Shown here: positions 37,435 to 48,107 of the stretch, in pieces | Position numbering within the stretch: the first letter of the stretch is position 1 | How the letters are laid out: every line of letters starts with the position of its first letter | Source of the DNA: Nitrospira sp. | GTDB lineage: Bacteria; Nitrospirota; Nitrospiria; Nitrospirales; Nitrospiraceae | NCBI GenBank assembly: GCA_024331045.1 | Contig: JANDJC010000011.1 | Location: 1 to 64,000 of the forward strand | Direction: 5' to 3' | Length of the DNA: 64,000 nt | The notes under the pieces: model-generated | What the model was told of the DNA's origin: nothing | Seen by the model: the letters and a program-made list of their open reading frames with translations, nothing else | Database searches by the model: none | Translations under genes and position numbers: made by a program

Positions 37435-40419
37435 ATGACGGCTCCCTTCTCAGCACCCTCATCGGGCGGTTCAGAGCCTGAATCGCTTGAACCGGCGATC
37501 CGCCACATCGGCGAGCACCTGGCCCGCCTGTCTGCCGGTCACACCCCGACAATTTTCGAAGGCCGCTGGTGGTCCCAATCCGCCATCAACCTGGCCATGA
37601 AGGACCAGGTGTTCAAAACCCGCCTTTTTCGCTTCATTGATGTCTTGCCATCGATCGCCGACGATGAGCGAGTCGTCTCGCTCGCGCAAGAATATTTTGG
37701 CGATTTGCACACCGAGCTGTTCGGCTTCCAGTGGGGATTGAAGGCGCTGGCAGCCACTAGCCTGGGAGCCAAATGGACCGGCAAATCGATCAGGACCCAT
37801 GTTGAACAGATGGCCCGAACCTTTATCGCAGGCGCCTCGGTGGAGGAAGCGCTCCCGCTGTTGGAGCACCTGTGGAAATCGGGGAAAACCTGGTCCGTCG
37901 ATCTGTTGGGTGAAGCAACGGTCAGTGAGCATGAAGCCAATCAGTACAGAGACCGATGCCTGGAGGCCCTGACCATCTTGGGACGCGCTTCCGCCGCCTG
38001 GCCTCATGCTCCTTTGTTGGAGACGGACCATCTGGGACCGATTCCGCGCGTGCAACTCTCGCTCAAAGTTTCGGCGCTCTCCTCACAATGGGATCCGATC
38101 GACCCGGACGGGAGTTACCGATCCGTCGCGGAACGGCTCCGTCCGTTGATCGACCAGGCCCTTACAGTGCCAGCGGGGTTGATCTTCGACATGGAGCAGG
38201 CCGAGACCAAATCCCTCCTGCTGGACACCTTCACCAGGCTGTTCAATGAGCCAGCATACCGTTCGTATCCCTATGCCGGCATCGCTCTTCAAGCTTACCA
38301 TCGGGAGACAGAACAGGATATTCGGAATTTGATTGCATGGGTAAGGGCCCGTGGCACGCCGGTCACAATCCGATTGGTCAAGGGCGCCTATTGGGACTCC
38401 GACACGGTCCGCTATCGGCAGGCGGGCTGGCCAGTTCCACTCTTTGAACACAAGGCGGAAACGGATGCCAACTATGAACGGCTGGTTCGCCTTCTCTGCG
38501 ACCATGCGGAATTGATCCGGCCCGCTTTTGGCACGCACAATTTGCGAACCCTCGCTGTCATCGAGGCGACGGCCAACAGCCGCCATCTGCCGTCCTCCGC
38601 ACGCGAATACCAAATGATCTACGGCATGGCCGAGCCGTTCCAACAGGCCATGGTGACGCTCGGTCGTCGGGTTCGGCTTTATACGCCAGTCGGCCGACTC
38701 TTGCCTGGCATGGCCTATTTGGTTCGCCGCCTGTTGGAGAACACCTCCAACGAATCGTTCCTCCGCAAAGAGTACGTTGAGTCTCAGCCCCTCGCTGCCT
38801 TGTTGGCACCACCTGAAGTCTTGTCGTCTCCGACGAGCCAACAGGTCGAGACCAGCTCTTTCTCATTTGCCAATGAGCCGCACAGTGATTTTTCCCGCGC
38901 AGAGGTCCGTCGTGCCATGCACGATGGTCTCGCATTCGTCCGGACGCAACTGGGTCGCCGCTGGGAGCCGACCGATTCGCGACCGAAGCTGAGTGGTCCT
39001 TGGCTGGTCTCCCGCAATCCGGCCAATCCCCAAGAAATAGTCGCCGAGGTCCGTGGCGTTTCGGTCACTGATCTCGACCAAGCAATCCAACGGGCAGAGA
39101 AGGCCTTTGCCAACTGGCGGCGCCGGCCGGCTGAGGAACGGGCCTCCATCCTGGACAGGGCCGCCGACGAACTTGCACGACGACGTTATGAATTGGCGGC
39201 CTGGGAAGTGTTCGAGGTCGGAAAACCGTGGCGGGAAGCGGATGCCGACATCACCGAGGCAATAGATTTCCTCCGCTACTACGGTCGGGAAATGCGTCGC
39301 CTGGCTCAACCATTGAGGCTGGGTGACCGACCGGGAGAGCTTAATCACCGGCTGTACGACCCTCGGGGGGTCACCGCCGTGATTGCTCCCTGGAACTTCC
39401 CCCTTGCTATTCCGACCGGGATGGTCGCCGCCGCGCTCGTCACCGGCAACACTGTTCTGTTCAAACCATCCGAGCGGGCCCCTCGTTTGGGAGTGTTGCT
39501 CTGCGACATCCTCCTGCACGCGGGAATTCCATCGGATGTGCTCATCTGCCTTCCCGGTGGACCAGAGATTGGTCGCGCTCTTGTGGTTCATCCTCGCGTT
39601 GTGACAATCGCCTTTACGGGATCAAAAGCCTCCGGCCTCCACATCTTGTCTCAAGCCTCCGTCGTCCACCCCGGTCAACCGATGGTCAAACGGGTCGTTG
39701 CCGAAATGGGAGGCAAAAACGCTATCGTCGTCGATGACACGGCTGATCTCGACGAAGCCGTCACCGGTGTCGTGACATCGTTCACAGGTTATGCGGGGCA
39801 GAAATGTTCCGCCTGTTCACGGGTCATCGTGCACCGGTCCGTGTTCGACGAGTTCACGAGCCGGCTCAAGGAAGCGGTCTTGAGTCTTGCGATCGGTGAT
39901 CCGGAACACCCGGGGACCAGAATGGGCCCGGTCATCGACGAACGGGCACAACTGTCAATCCAGCAGTTTATTGAAGAGGGGTTGCGCGACTGTGAGGTGC
40001 TCATCCGGCGATCGATTGAGCGGGAAGGGTATTTTGTGGGCCCAACCGTCTTTACAGACGTAGATCCGCGCCATCGCCTCGCTCAAGAGGAAATCTTCGG
40101 CCCTGTGCTGGCTGTGATCAGAGCGGAGAGTTTTGAGGACGCGCTGCACGTGGCGAACGGTACGTCCTATGCGCTCACCGGGGGTGTGTACAGCAGAAGC
40201 CCCAAAAACCTGGCGCTGGCCCGCGAACGGTTCGATGTTGGCAATCTCTATCTCAACCGACCGATCACCGGCGCGCTTGTTGGCCGCCAGCCCTTCGGCG
40301 GCCATCGATTTTCAGGGGTCGGAGCCAAAACGGGAGGAGAGGACTACTTGCCGCAATTTATGATTACCCGCGTCGTGTGCGAAAACACTCTCCGCCGGGG
40401 ATTCGACGCCGCCGAGTGA
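37435..40419 (+). CDS. putA: Bifunctional proline dehydrogenase / delta-1-pyrroline-5-carboxylate dehydrogenase
   Basis: PutA oxidises proline to glutamate. The N-terminal half is the FAD-dependent proline dehydrogenase barrel (VTIRLVKGAYWDSDTVRYRQ; FGTHNLRTLAVIEA). The C-terminal half is an aldehyde dehydrogenase with AEMGGKNAIVVDDTADLDE, the catalytic Cys in GYAGQKCSACSRV and the terminal FSGVGAKTGGEDYL. The 994-residue length matches a PutA without the DNA-binding RHH domain, so it is not autoregulatory through that domain. The ATG at 37435 is the most likely start; TTG at 37429 is in frame. Its last 108 bp overlap a convergent gene. Confidence 0.93.
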   Translation: MTAPFSAPSSGGSEPESLEPAIRHIGEHLARLSAGHTPTIFEGRWWSQSAINLAMKDQVFKTRLFRFIDVLPSIADDERVVSLAQEYFGDLHTELFGFQWGLKALAATSLGAKWTGKSIRTHVEQMARTFIAGASVEEALPLLEHLWKSGKTWSVDLLGEATVSEHEANQYRDRCLEALTILGRASAAWPHAPLLETDHLGPIPRVQLSLKVSALSSQWDPIDPDGSYRSVAERLRPLIDQALTVPAGLIFDMEQAETKSLLLDTFTRLFNEPAYRSYPYAGIALQAYHRETEQDIRNLIAWVRARGTPVTIRLVKGAYWDSDTVRYRQAGWPVPLFEHKAETDANYERLVRLLCDHAELIRPAFGTHNLRTLAVIEATANSRHLPSSAREYQMIYGMAEPFQQAMVTLGRRVRLYTPVGRLLPGMAYLVRRLLENTSNESFLRKEYVESQPLAALLAPPEVLSSPTSQQVETSSFSFANEPHSDFSRAEVRRAMHDGLAFVRTQLGRRWEPTDSRPKLSGPWLVSRNPANPQEIVAEVRGVSVTDLDQAIQRAEKAFANWRRRPAEERASILDRAADELARRRYELAAWEVFEVGKPWREADADITEAIDFLRYYGREMRRLAQPLRLGDRPGELNHRLYDPRGVTAVIAPWNFPLAIPTGMVAAALVTGNTVLFKPSERAPRLGVLLCDILLHAGIPSDVLICLPGGPEIGRALVVHPRVVTIAFTGSKASGLHILSQASVVHPGQPMVKRVVAEMGGKNAIVVDDTADLDEAVTGVVTSFTGYAGQKCSACSRVIVHRSVFDEFTSRLKEAVLSLAIGDPEHPGTRMGPVIDERAQLSIQQFIEEGLRDCEVLIRRSIEREGYFVGPTVFTDVDPRHRLAQEEIFGPVLAVIRAESFEDALHVANGTSYALTGGVYSRSPKNLALARERFDVGNLYLNRPITGALVGRQPFGGHRFSGVGAKTGGEDYLPQFMITRVVCENTLRRGFDAAE

Positions 40420-41220
40420 AGGACCGGGAGCCTTGATCTCATATTCTTCCAGCTCTTCCGTGATTTCAACGACGAGCCCTCGATCGTCCTTCATCGGACT
40501 CATCTCCTGACGTTCCACATACTTAACCAGCCCCACCCCCTTGGCAAACCAGGCAGTCATGGTATCAGATCCGACGATCGTGCGACGACCGGACGACAAA
40601 TGCACCAGCATGGTCATCCTGGCCTCGACCTTAATGACCTCGAAGGTTCCCGCCGGTACAGTGACCGTGTCACGGCCAAGGATCGTCACCCATCCCTTCG
40701 CATCGACCTTCTCATTGGCCCCGTCATGATCCATATCCGCCCCGTAATCGAGACCGGTCCGATCGAACTGTTGAAAAGAGGAGGGGATTTTTAACGGAAA
40801 CCGAAAAATCTGGTACGGCGTCAGCTGTTTCTCCAACGGTGTTCCCGGGTCGGAGCCATAATAGACAATCCCAGCGGGATCCCGCCGATAGTAACTGTCC
40901 GAAGGGCCGTGGTTGCCGGGATTCGTGTCATGAAAGACGGTGACACGCACCGTATTGAGCATCTTGGTTCCTGTGACCGTGGACACATTGGTAAAAAACT
41001 TGTTGTCCACCGTCTGGAGCGGCTCTTCCGTAATCTCTCCGCGATAGACCCAGCGATTGCCGACGGCATCGGGAAAATAATCGGCCGAGTCAGCGATGAT
41101 CACTGGCTCCTCAGCGAGAGCGGCCACCGGTCTACCCAGTCCGACCTGCCAATTCATCAGCATGACGCCGGTGAGGACGATCCCTAGCGCAAAGTGATCC
41201 GTGATCGTAAGACGGGCCAT
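40312..41220 (-). CDS. Secreted hypothetical protein, convergent with putA
   Basis: The 302-residue protein has an N-terminal signal peptide-like segment (about residues 10-36). It then contains beta-rich sequence such as DYFPDAVGNRWVYRG and GRDTVTVPAGTFEVIKVEA, which suggests a DUF3108-like periplasmic or lipoprotein-like fold. The family is not known to me. Its C-terminal 36 codons run through the last 108 bp of putA, whose PutA C-terminus is conserved, so the extra C-terminus of this protein is probably the non-conserved part. There is no obvious function. Confidence 0.7.
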   Translation of the reverse strand: MARLTITDHFALGIVLTGVMLMNWQVGLGRPVAALAEEPVIIADSADYFPDAVGNRWVYRGEITEEPLQTVDNKFFTNVSTVTGTKMLNTVRVTVFHDTNPGNHGPSDSYYRRDPAGIVYYGSDPGTPLEKQLTPYQIFRFPLKIPSSFQQFDRTGLDYGADMDHDGANEKVDAKGWVTILGRDTVTVPAGTFEVIKVEARMTMLVHLSSGRRTIVGSDTMTAWFAKGVGLVKYVERQEMSPMKDDRGLVVEITEELEEYEIKAPGPSLGGVESPAESVFAHDAGNHKLRQVVLSSRFGSDP

Positions 41221-41354
41221 GGATGATGGTCTCCCTGCTTCCGGTGTCCGACGGTACCATAGGCATCACAGCCTCGGCAAGCGACTCGCCGTCGTGACCG
41301 TGCCGGCTCCCACCTTGCGTTTGCGGGGTCCCCTTCTCATAATCTCTTGTTCAC

Positions 41355-42134
41355 ATGGACACCACATTTTGCTCTACACACCAACCCTCGGCTCGGACAG
41401 CTCCTCGCTCTTCACGGCCTCCTTCCGTCCTAGTCACGGGAGCATCAGGAGGGATAGGACGGGCCGTAAGTCGCGCCTTTGCAACCATGGGATGGCATGT
41501 CGGGATCCACTATGGCCGAAACAAACGAGCCGCCGAAGCGACACTTCGTCTGGTCCTTTCCGCTGGTGGCACCGGCCACCTCTATCAAGCCGATGTCCGG
41601 GATCCAGATGCAGTAGGGCGGATGGTCGAGGTCTGGCGTACGCATACCGATGCCCCTACCGCCCTCATTTGCAACGCCGGCATCGCGGGGGGGGCTTTGC
41701 TGATCCGACATTCGGAGCAGACCTGGCATGACGTCATAGCGACGAATCTCACCGGCGTTTTTTATTGTCTGCGTGCTGTCGCGCCAGTGTTGATGGCCCA
41801 CGGTGGTGGTTCCATCGTCGTGATTGGCTCCCATACGGGATTCCATGGAGCCGTGGGACAGGCAGCCTATGCCACGTCGAAGGCGGGGTTGATTGGCTTG
41901 GTCAGAACTGCGGCATGGGAATGGGGGCCTCACAACATCCGGGTAAACCTGATGCTCCCAGGTTGGCAGAAAACGAACATGACAAAAGACATCTACCCGA
42001 AGGACGGAGGATGGTTGGATCACGCCCTTCGGCGTCCCACCACGCTTGAGGAAGCGGCGCAAACGATAGTTTACATGACAGGACTTGAACATGTATCCGG
42101 ACAGGTCTGGAACGGTGATAGCAGGTTGCTGTGA
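41355..42134 (+). CDS. Short-chain dehydrogenase/reductase (FabG-like)
   Basis: This 259-residue classical SDR has the cofactor motif VTGASGGIGRA near residue 27, NAG in ALICNAGIAGG and the catalytic Ser-Tyr-Lys (IGSHTGFHGAVGQAAYATSKAG). It resembles 3-oxoacyl-ACP reductase. It lies about 110 nt upstream of bioD on the same strand, so an auxiliary role in the fatty-acid-like biotin pathway is plausible but unproven. An N-terminal extension of about 20 residues is Ser/Pro/Arg rich and may not all be translated. Confidence 0.88.
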   Translation: MDTTFCSTHQPSARTAPRSSRPPSVLVTGASGGIGRAVSRAFATMGWHVGIHYGRNKRAAEATLRLVLSAGGTGHLYQADVRDPDAVGRMVEVWRTHTDAPTALICNAGIAGGALLIRHSEQTWHDVIATNLTGVFYCLRAVAPVLMAHGGGSIVVIGSHTGFHGAVGQAAYATSKAGLIGLVRTAAWEWGPHNIRVNLMLPGWQKTNMTKDIYPKDGGWLDHALRRPTTLEEAAQTIVYMTGLEHVSGQVWNGDSRLL

Positions 42135-42162
42135 GCGCTTCTCGCCTGTGCAAACAAGATGA

Positions 42163-43573
<1,411 letters not shown>

Positions 43574-43622
43574 TGATGGGGCAGTTTTGATTCGTTCCTG
43601 GTGGAGTCATCGTTCAGATCGT

Positions 43623-44261
43623 TCAGAATGAAGCCTCCGAACGAGCCACCGCCTTTTGTTTGAGAATTCGAAAGTGTGCTTCTAGTTCTTGCCGCACCGC
43701 GATCAAGACAATCCATTCCGGCACCAGCGAGTCCAATTCAAATATTAACTCAAACTCGGCCAGTGTCCGATTCCCATCGGCGGCGTGGCGCAAGATCCAG
43801 ACACGGTGGTACCGCTTGAAATCGCCACCCTTCAGATCAGTTACGAGCCCGCCGTCCGGTAAGAGCCGTGATTCCGTCACCAATCGGCGCTCACCTGGCA
43901 ACAGGGGATGTGCAATGCGGAGATCGACGGTGGCGATTCCATTTTCCACTGTCAACCCCGCGAGTCTCATGCGGACATCGAATAATTCGGGCCATCGGGC
44001 ATAGTCGGTCAACAGCTCATGAATGACCTCGGCCTTGGCCGGAAGCAACAGACGGGCTGTGGCGCGGATGCCGCCATGGGGATCCCGGACCACTTCCAAA
44101 GTGTCCAAGGGAGCTGGCACCTGCGCATCAGAGGACCCAGGAGCAAGGATTCCTACGGCCAAGACGAGCGCCCCCCACGACCAAACGTTCATCCACCACG
44201 CAGCCAACGGTCCCTGGTTCTCCTTAAGACGGTCCCGCCGCTCAGCATCACCCTGAGCCAT
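43623..44261 (-). CDS. Secreted SRPBCC/START-like lipid-binding protein
   Basis: The 212-residue protein has a hydrophobic N-terminal segment (WSWGALVLAVGILAPGSSDA) that looks like a signal peptide. The mature part resembles the polyketide cyclase/START fold: ATARLLLPAKAEVIHELLTDYARWPELF and GGDFKRYHRVWILRHA. These domains bind hydrophobic ligands in a helix-grip cavity. The ATG at 44261 follows GGAG. It precedes thiE on the same strand with a 49-nt spacer. Ligand and role are unknown. Confidence 0.8.
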   Translation of the reverse strand: MAQGDAERRDRLKENQGPLAAWWMNVWSWGALVLAVGILAPGSSDAQVPAPLDTLEVVRDPHGGIRATARLLLPAKAEVIHELLTDYARWPELFDVRMRLAGLTVENGIATVDLRIAHPLLPGERRLVTESRLLPDGGLVTDLKGGDFKRYHRVWILRHAADGNRTLAEFELIFELDSLVPEWIVLIAVRQELEAHFRILKQKAVARSEASF

Positions 44262-44424
44262 CACGCTTCTCCACGCCTCTCGTTAAATTGAATAGACGCG
44301 CAAGGAGCGTTTTCGTTGGAGGCCCGTTGCATTTTGCATTTTTGAACAGGTGGATTCTACGTGGGCCAGCCCATGGCTGCAAGCGAAGGGCCTGTGTTAC
44401 CCTGAGGGCGATGTGGTTGGTCAT

Positions 44425-45432
44425 ATGACGCTCACGGAATCCATCAAACGGGAAGCCCTTGCCTTGGGATTTGATGCCGTCGGTATTGCACGAATCGAAG
44501 CAGAGAAGGGAGTTGAGCCGGATTCAGCCGAACAGGCGAAGACGTCCCCCTCTCCTGAAATGTCGCTGCCACGCCTCCTGCTGGACCGCCTCAGCGAATG
44601 GCTCCGTCGCGGATACCACGGCACCATGGCCTGGATAGGCCGGGATCCAGCCAAACGGGCCGATCCCCGCCTGGTGCTTCCTGGTTGTCAGTCTATTGTC
44701 GTGGTAGGACTCAATTATTTGACCGACCATCGAGCAGACGAACGACCTGGGCATGGTCGCATTGCCCGCTATGCCTGGGGGCGGGACTATCACAAAGTCT
44801 TCTGGGATCGTCTCAAGCAACTCGAGCAACAAATCCGTGACCTTGCACCAGAGGCTGAAACCCGCTCCTATGCCGATACTGGTCCTATCATGGAAAAAGC
44901 GTGGGCGGAGCGGGCCGGCCTGGGATGGATTGGCAAACACTCCAACCTGGTTTCGGCAACACACGGCTCGTGGCTCCTCTTAGGAGAGGTGTTGACAACC
45001 CTTCCGTTGGACGCCGATGAACCGGCCACCGACCTGTGTGGCAGTTGCTCGCTCTGCATTCAAGCCTGCCCAACCGGCGCCATTGTGGAGCCCTATGTCG
45101 TCGATGCCACGAAATGTATCTCGTACTGGACCATCGAATGGCGTGGTCTTCGGGAGGAAATTCCACCAGCGATCCAACAGCGGATGGGAAACAAAATTTT
45201 TGGCTGCGATGACTGTCTTGACGTCTGCCCCTTTAACCTCCGCGCCGAGCCGACCACAGAACCGGCCTTTCAACCAACACCTCTGGCCCTTTCGCCAAAC
45301 CTAGACGCCTTGTCCATGTTAGACGAAGCAGCCTTCTCCTCCCTCTTTCAGCAGAGCCCAATCCGACGGACTAAACTCGAAGGGCTTCGCCGCAACATCG
45401 CCATTGCTCAGCAAAATCTCAACTCTCTCTAG
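44425..45432 (+). CDS. queG: Epoxyqueuosine reductase
   Basis: QueG carries out the last step of queuosine tRNA modification using cobalamin and two [4Fe-4S] clusters. The protein has the ferredoxin-like motifs CGSCSLCIQACPTGAI and CDDCLDVCPFNLRAE. It also contains the family motifs RSYADTGPIMEKAWAERAGLGWIGKHSNLV. I placed the start at the ATG at 44425 (335 residues); the GTG at 44413 has a better GAGG spacing and remains possible. It is the last gene before the nirK region and is followed by a gene-poor spacer of about 450 bp. Confidence 0.93.
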   Translation: MTLTESIKREALALGFDAVGIARIEAEKGVEPDSAEQAKTSPSPEMSLPRLLLDRLSEWLRRGYHGTMAWIGRDPAKRADPRLVLPGCQSIVVVGLNYLTDHRADERPGHGRIARYAWGRDYHKVFWDRLKQLEQQIRDLAPEAETRSYADTGPIMEKAWAERAGLGWIGKHSNLVSATHGSWLLLGEVLTTLPLDADEPATDLCGSCSLCIQACPTGAIVEPYVVDATKCISYWTIEWRGLREEIPPAIQQRMGNKIFGCDDCLDVCPFNLRAEPTTEPAFQPTPLALSPNLDALSMLDEAAFSSLFQQSPIRRTKLEGLRRNIAIAQQNLNSL

Positions 45433-45433
45433 C

Positions 45434-45501
45434 TCATAGCCCCTTTTCACGGTCTTAGCCCCTTTTGCTCGGGCAACGTTCATGATGCTCTGGGGCTATG
45501 A
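45434..45501 (+). other. queG-nirK spacer: long-range inverted repeat and short direct repeats
   Basis: TCATAGCCCC at 45434-45443 pairs perfectly with GGGGCTATGA at 45492-45501. Between them TAGCCCCTTTT occurs twice with a 19-nt period. This could fold as a large stem after queG and act as a transcript end, but no clear U-run follows the outer stem. The whole spacer 45433-45886 holds no gene that I can support. Confidence 0.45.
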
Positions 45502-45524
45502 ACCATAAACCATCAATCCGATGC

Positions 45525-45643
45525 TAATCTGCACCGTTAATCTGCACCAGCCTCGCACTAAAAGGGGTGGCCCATTTTTCTAATGTTTCTTTTTCCAGAG
45601 AGCTCCTTGTCCATGGAGACACAGGCTCTGGAGACGCAGGCTT
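45525..45643. repeat. Short direct repeats upstream of nirK
   Basis: TAATCTGCACC occurs at 45525-45535 and 45538-45548. A 15-nt unit, TGGAGAC(A/G)CAGGCT(C/T), occurs at 45614-45628 and 45629-45643 in tandem with two mismatches. Their position upstream of nirK leaves open a regulatory role, but they also look like slippage duplications. Confidence 0.5.
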
Positions 45644-45718
45644 TGCCTCTTTTTTTGATCCATCACCTTCCGGTGCTCCCTCACTTTGACCGTTAAAGCG
45701 AACTCCTCATCGCCTGAA

Positions 45719-45732
45719 GATCAACACTGATC
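45719..45732. promoter_or_regulatory. Palindrome upstream of nirK (GATCA-N4-TGATC)
   Basis: This 14-bp palindrome is about 155 nt upstream of the nirK ATG. It does not match the Fnr/NnrR consensus (TTGAT-N4-ATCAA) and may be an unrelated regulator site or chance. Confidence 0.3.
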
Positions 45733-45886
45733 CGGCAGATAGCAAAATTTCCCTTTGCATTTTCGTGTTCAAATTTGGTAGATACTTGACCCGACGTCTG
45801 CTGGCAGTAGTGAGGGAGGAACGGCGTTCGCCGCACTGCGTCTAGAGCAACGTCTCTTTTTTCCCCAACAATCAAAGGAGGCTATT

Positions 45887-46840
45887 ATGCAGAGGTTTCG
45901 TGTGCTTACTCTCACCCTAGGGCTGGGCATTCTCTTTGTTGCCAGCGGGTGTGTCACCATGCCCGGGACAGCGGGGGCTAAAGTTCATGACATCACATTC
46001 ACGGCTACTGAGTCTGAAATCGTCATCGACGGTAATGGCACGAAGTATAAAGCGTGGACCTTCAACGGGCAGATGCCAGGGCCGGTCGTGCGCGTTACGC
46101 AAGGCGATACTGTCAATTTCACCCTCATCGGTGACAAAAACAACTCCTTCCCCCACTCCATGGACTTTCATGCGGCTGAGCTTGACTTCTTGAAAAACTA
46201 TCATCGCACCGTTGGACCAGGGGAAGTCCACAAGTTTTCCTTCGTAGCCAAGAAACCCGGGGTGTTTTTCTATCACTGTGGAGCAAGCCCCATGATTCAG
46301 CACGTCGCTCGCGGCATGTTCGGCGCCATTATTGTTGACCCCAAAGATCCCAGTGTATGGCCCAAGGCCGACCGAGAATTCGTGCTCGTGCAGTCGGAAC
46401 TGTGGAAGAACCCCGACAACGTGCAAGCTATGTTTGACCGCAAGTGGGACCACACGGTGTTCAATGGAGGAATCTTCAAGTACCATCCATTCTTTCCCGG
46501 TGGGGAGCCCCTGGAGGTCAAGGTTGGTGAACGGGTCCGCATCTACTTCGTGAATGCCGGCCCGAACGAGTTTTCGGCGATTCACCCCATCGCGGAAATT
46601 TGGGACGCCGTCTATGAAAGTGGCAATCCTTCCAATAAGTTCGTCGGAGTCCAGACCTATGTGGTCGGTCCCGGAAGCGGCGCCACCTTCGACATGATCG
46701 CCGACGAGCCTGGAGCCTATCCGGTGGTGACCCACTCGTTGACCGGAGCCTTGAGAGGTGCTATTGCGGTGGTGGTGGCCAACAAGAATCCCAAGGACTA
46801 TAAAGGTCAGTTGATGCCGAACACCCCTTGGAACCCGTAA
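45887..46840 (+). CDS. nirK: Copper-containing nitrite reductase (NirK), predicted lipoprotein
   Basis: NirK reduces nitrite to nitric oxide in the periplasm. The 317-residue protein has two cupredoxin domains. Type 1 copper ligands fit His90, Cys131, His139 and Met144 (HCGASPMIQHVARGM). Type 2 copper ligands fit His95, His130 and His283, and the catalytic pair is Asp93 (PHSMDFH) and His233 (AIHPIAEIWD). The N-terminus has a hydrophobic segment ending VASGC at Cys22, a plausible lipobox, suggesting membrane anchoring. It is at the short end for NirK. The ATG follows AAAGGAGG. It is the first gene of a group with a secreted globin and a cytochrome c. Confidence 0.9.
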   Translation: MQRFRVLTLTLGLGILFVASGCVTMPGTAGAKVHDITFTATESEIVIDGNGTKYKAWTFNGQMPGPVVRVTQGDTVNFTLIGDKNNSFPHSMDFHAAELDFLKNYHRTVGPGEVHKFSFVAKKPGVFFYHCGASPMIQHVARGMFGAIIVDPKDPSVWPKADREFVLVQSELWKNPDNVQAMFDRKWDHTVFNGGIFKYHPFFPGGEPLEVKVGERVRIYFVNAGPNEFSAIHPIAEIWDAVYESGNPSNKFVGVQTYVVGPGSGATFDMIADEPGAYPVVTHSLTGALRGAIAVVVANKNPKDYKGQLMPNTPWNP

Positions 46841-46898
46841 CCAGTGAGCGAGGGAGAAAAATTCATCCGTTCATCACTCACACAAAGGAGCAGACGAT

Positions 46899-47342
46899 AT
46901 GAAATGGAGCAAGAAAATAGTATGTGCGACCGTCGCGGCCGCATCTTTTTGGGCCTTTAGTGGCGCCGCATCTTATGCCGCGGAGCAATCGCTCTATGAG
47001 CGACTGGGCGGCGTGGGAGCCATTCAGGCGGTCGTCACCAAGTTCATCAGCAACGTGGGAGCAGATACGAGGATCAACGGCTATTTCAAGAATGCCGATC
47101 TCAAGCAGCTCAACAAACATCTGGTCAATCAGGTCTGTCAGGCTACTGGCGGCCCCTGCACCTACGAAGGACGGGATATGAAAACCGCTCACAAAGGCAT
47201 GAAGATCACCACGGCCGCGTTCAATGCCCTGGTGGAAGACCTAGTGGCCGCCTTGGATACCTTCAATGTGCCGGAGAAAGAAAAGGGTGAATTGTTGGCG
47301 ATCCTCGGCCCGATGAAAGCAGATATCGTCGAAGTTCCTTGA
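46899..47342 (+). CDS. Group 1 truncated haemoglobin with signal peptide
   Basis: The 147-residue protein has a signal peptide (MKWSKKIVCATVAAASFWAF; cleavage near the AAEQ region) followed by the group 1 globin start LYERLGGVGAIQAVV. The proximal haem ligand is probably His98 in KTAHKGM; helix E also has the pair HLVNQVCQATGGPCTYEG. Truncated globins bind NO and O2. Being secreted and directly downstream of nirK (58 nt), it may sequester or detoxify NO produced by NirK in the periplasm. This link is inference. The ATG follows AAAGGAG. Confidence 0.9.
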   Translation: MKWSKKIVCATVAAASFWAFSGAASYAAEQSLYERLGGVGAIQAVVTKFISNVGADTRINGYFKNADLKQLNKHLVNQVCQATGGPCTYEGRDMKTAHKGMKITTAAFNALVEDLVAALDTFNVPEKEKGELLAILGPMKADIVEVP

Positions 47343-47611
47343 TCGACGGCCCTGATATTGGAATCGGCAAGTCAGCCGGCAGCCCTGCCATCCACTGCTG
47401 CAGTTGGGGCGAGGTCGGAATCCGATCTTGCTCCAACTGTTGTTAACAGCCTCATCAACACCTCTAGTGTCACGGCCAGTGCCTCCTGCGAGACAGACAG
47501 TCTGCACGAGCAAACGTGGTCGTGTTATCATAAGCGCGTGGCTGGGTCCATGGTGCAAGTGGTATGCGTGAAGATCATGCTTCAGAGTGTTCATCACCGA
47601 GAGGAGGAGTC

Positions 47612-48070
47612 ATGAAAGGGAAGTATTGGGCCATTGCAGTCTGCAGTGTCGTGACCGTTGCCTTGTGGAGTCCGGTTAGCTGGGCTGGCCCGGAATCGGA
47701 TCCATTGAAACCGCGCGTGCCGGAAGCCGAACGAGGCGAGGCAAAAAAGATCAAGAACCCTCTCACCATCACACCGGCTGTCATCGCCAAGGGACAGGAA
47801 CTCTACGAAGGGAAAGGCACCTGCGCAAATTGCCATGGACAGACTGGAGCGGGTGACGGTCCTGGAGGAATGTTATTGACACCCGGTCCCCGCAACTTCA
47901 CCAATTGCAAGTTCCACAAGAAACGAAGCGACGGCGAACTGTTCTGGGTGGTCAAAAACGGAAGCCCCGGCACCGGGATGCCGGCCCTCGTCAAAGGCGG
48001 AGTGTTGACTGAAGAAGAGGCTTGGTCCATCATCGCCTACGAACGAACCTTCTGTAAGGATAATGATTGA
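47612..48070 (+). CDS. Monohaem cytochrome c, periplasmic
   Basis: The 152-residue protein has a signal peptide (YWAIAVCSVVTVALWSPVSW) and one haem c motif, CANCH, at residues 71-75. The axial Met is probably that of GTGMPALV near 123. It is a class I type cytochrome that could donate electrons to NirK. The ATG at 47612 follows GGAGGAG; an upstream extension to 47564 was rejected. A 13-bp-stem hairpin about 37 nt after the stop probably ends the nirK-globin-cytochrome transcript, although the 270-nt gap after the globin could hold its own promoter. Confidence 0.9.
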   Translation: MKGKYWAIAVCSVVTVALWSPVSWAGPESDPLKPRVPEAERGEAKKIKNPLTITPAVIAKGQELYEGKGTCANCHGQTGAGDGPGGMLLTPGPRNFTNCKFHKKRSDGELFWVVKNGSPGTGMPALVKGGVLTEEEAWSIIAYERTFCKDND

Positions 48071-48107
48071 CCCTGATCTCCTTCCCGCGGCCGAAATGCC
48101 GTGCCCT

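Noticed and set aside
45719..45732. Fnr/NnrR-type box for nirK
   Set aside because: The palindrome is GATCA-N4-TGATC, which does not fit TTGAT-N4-ATCAA.
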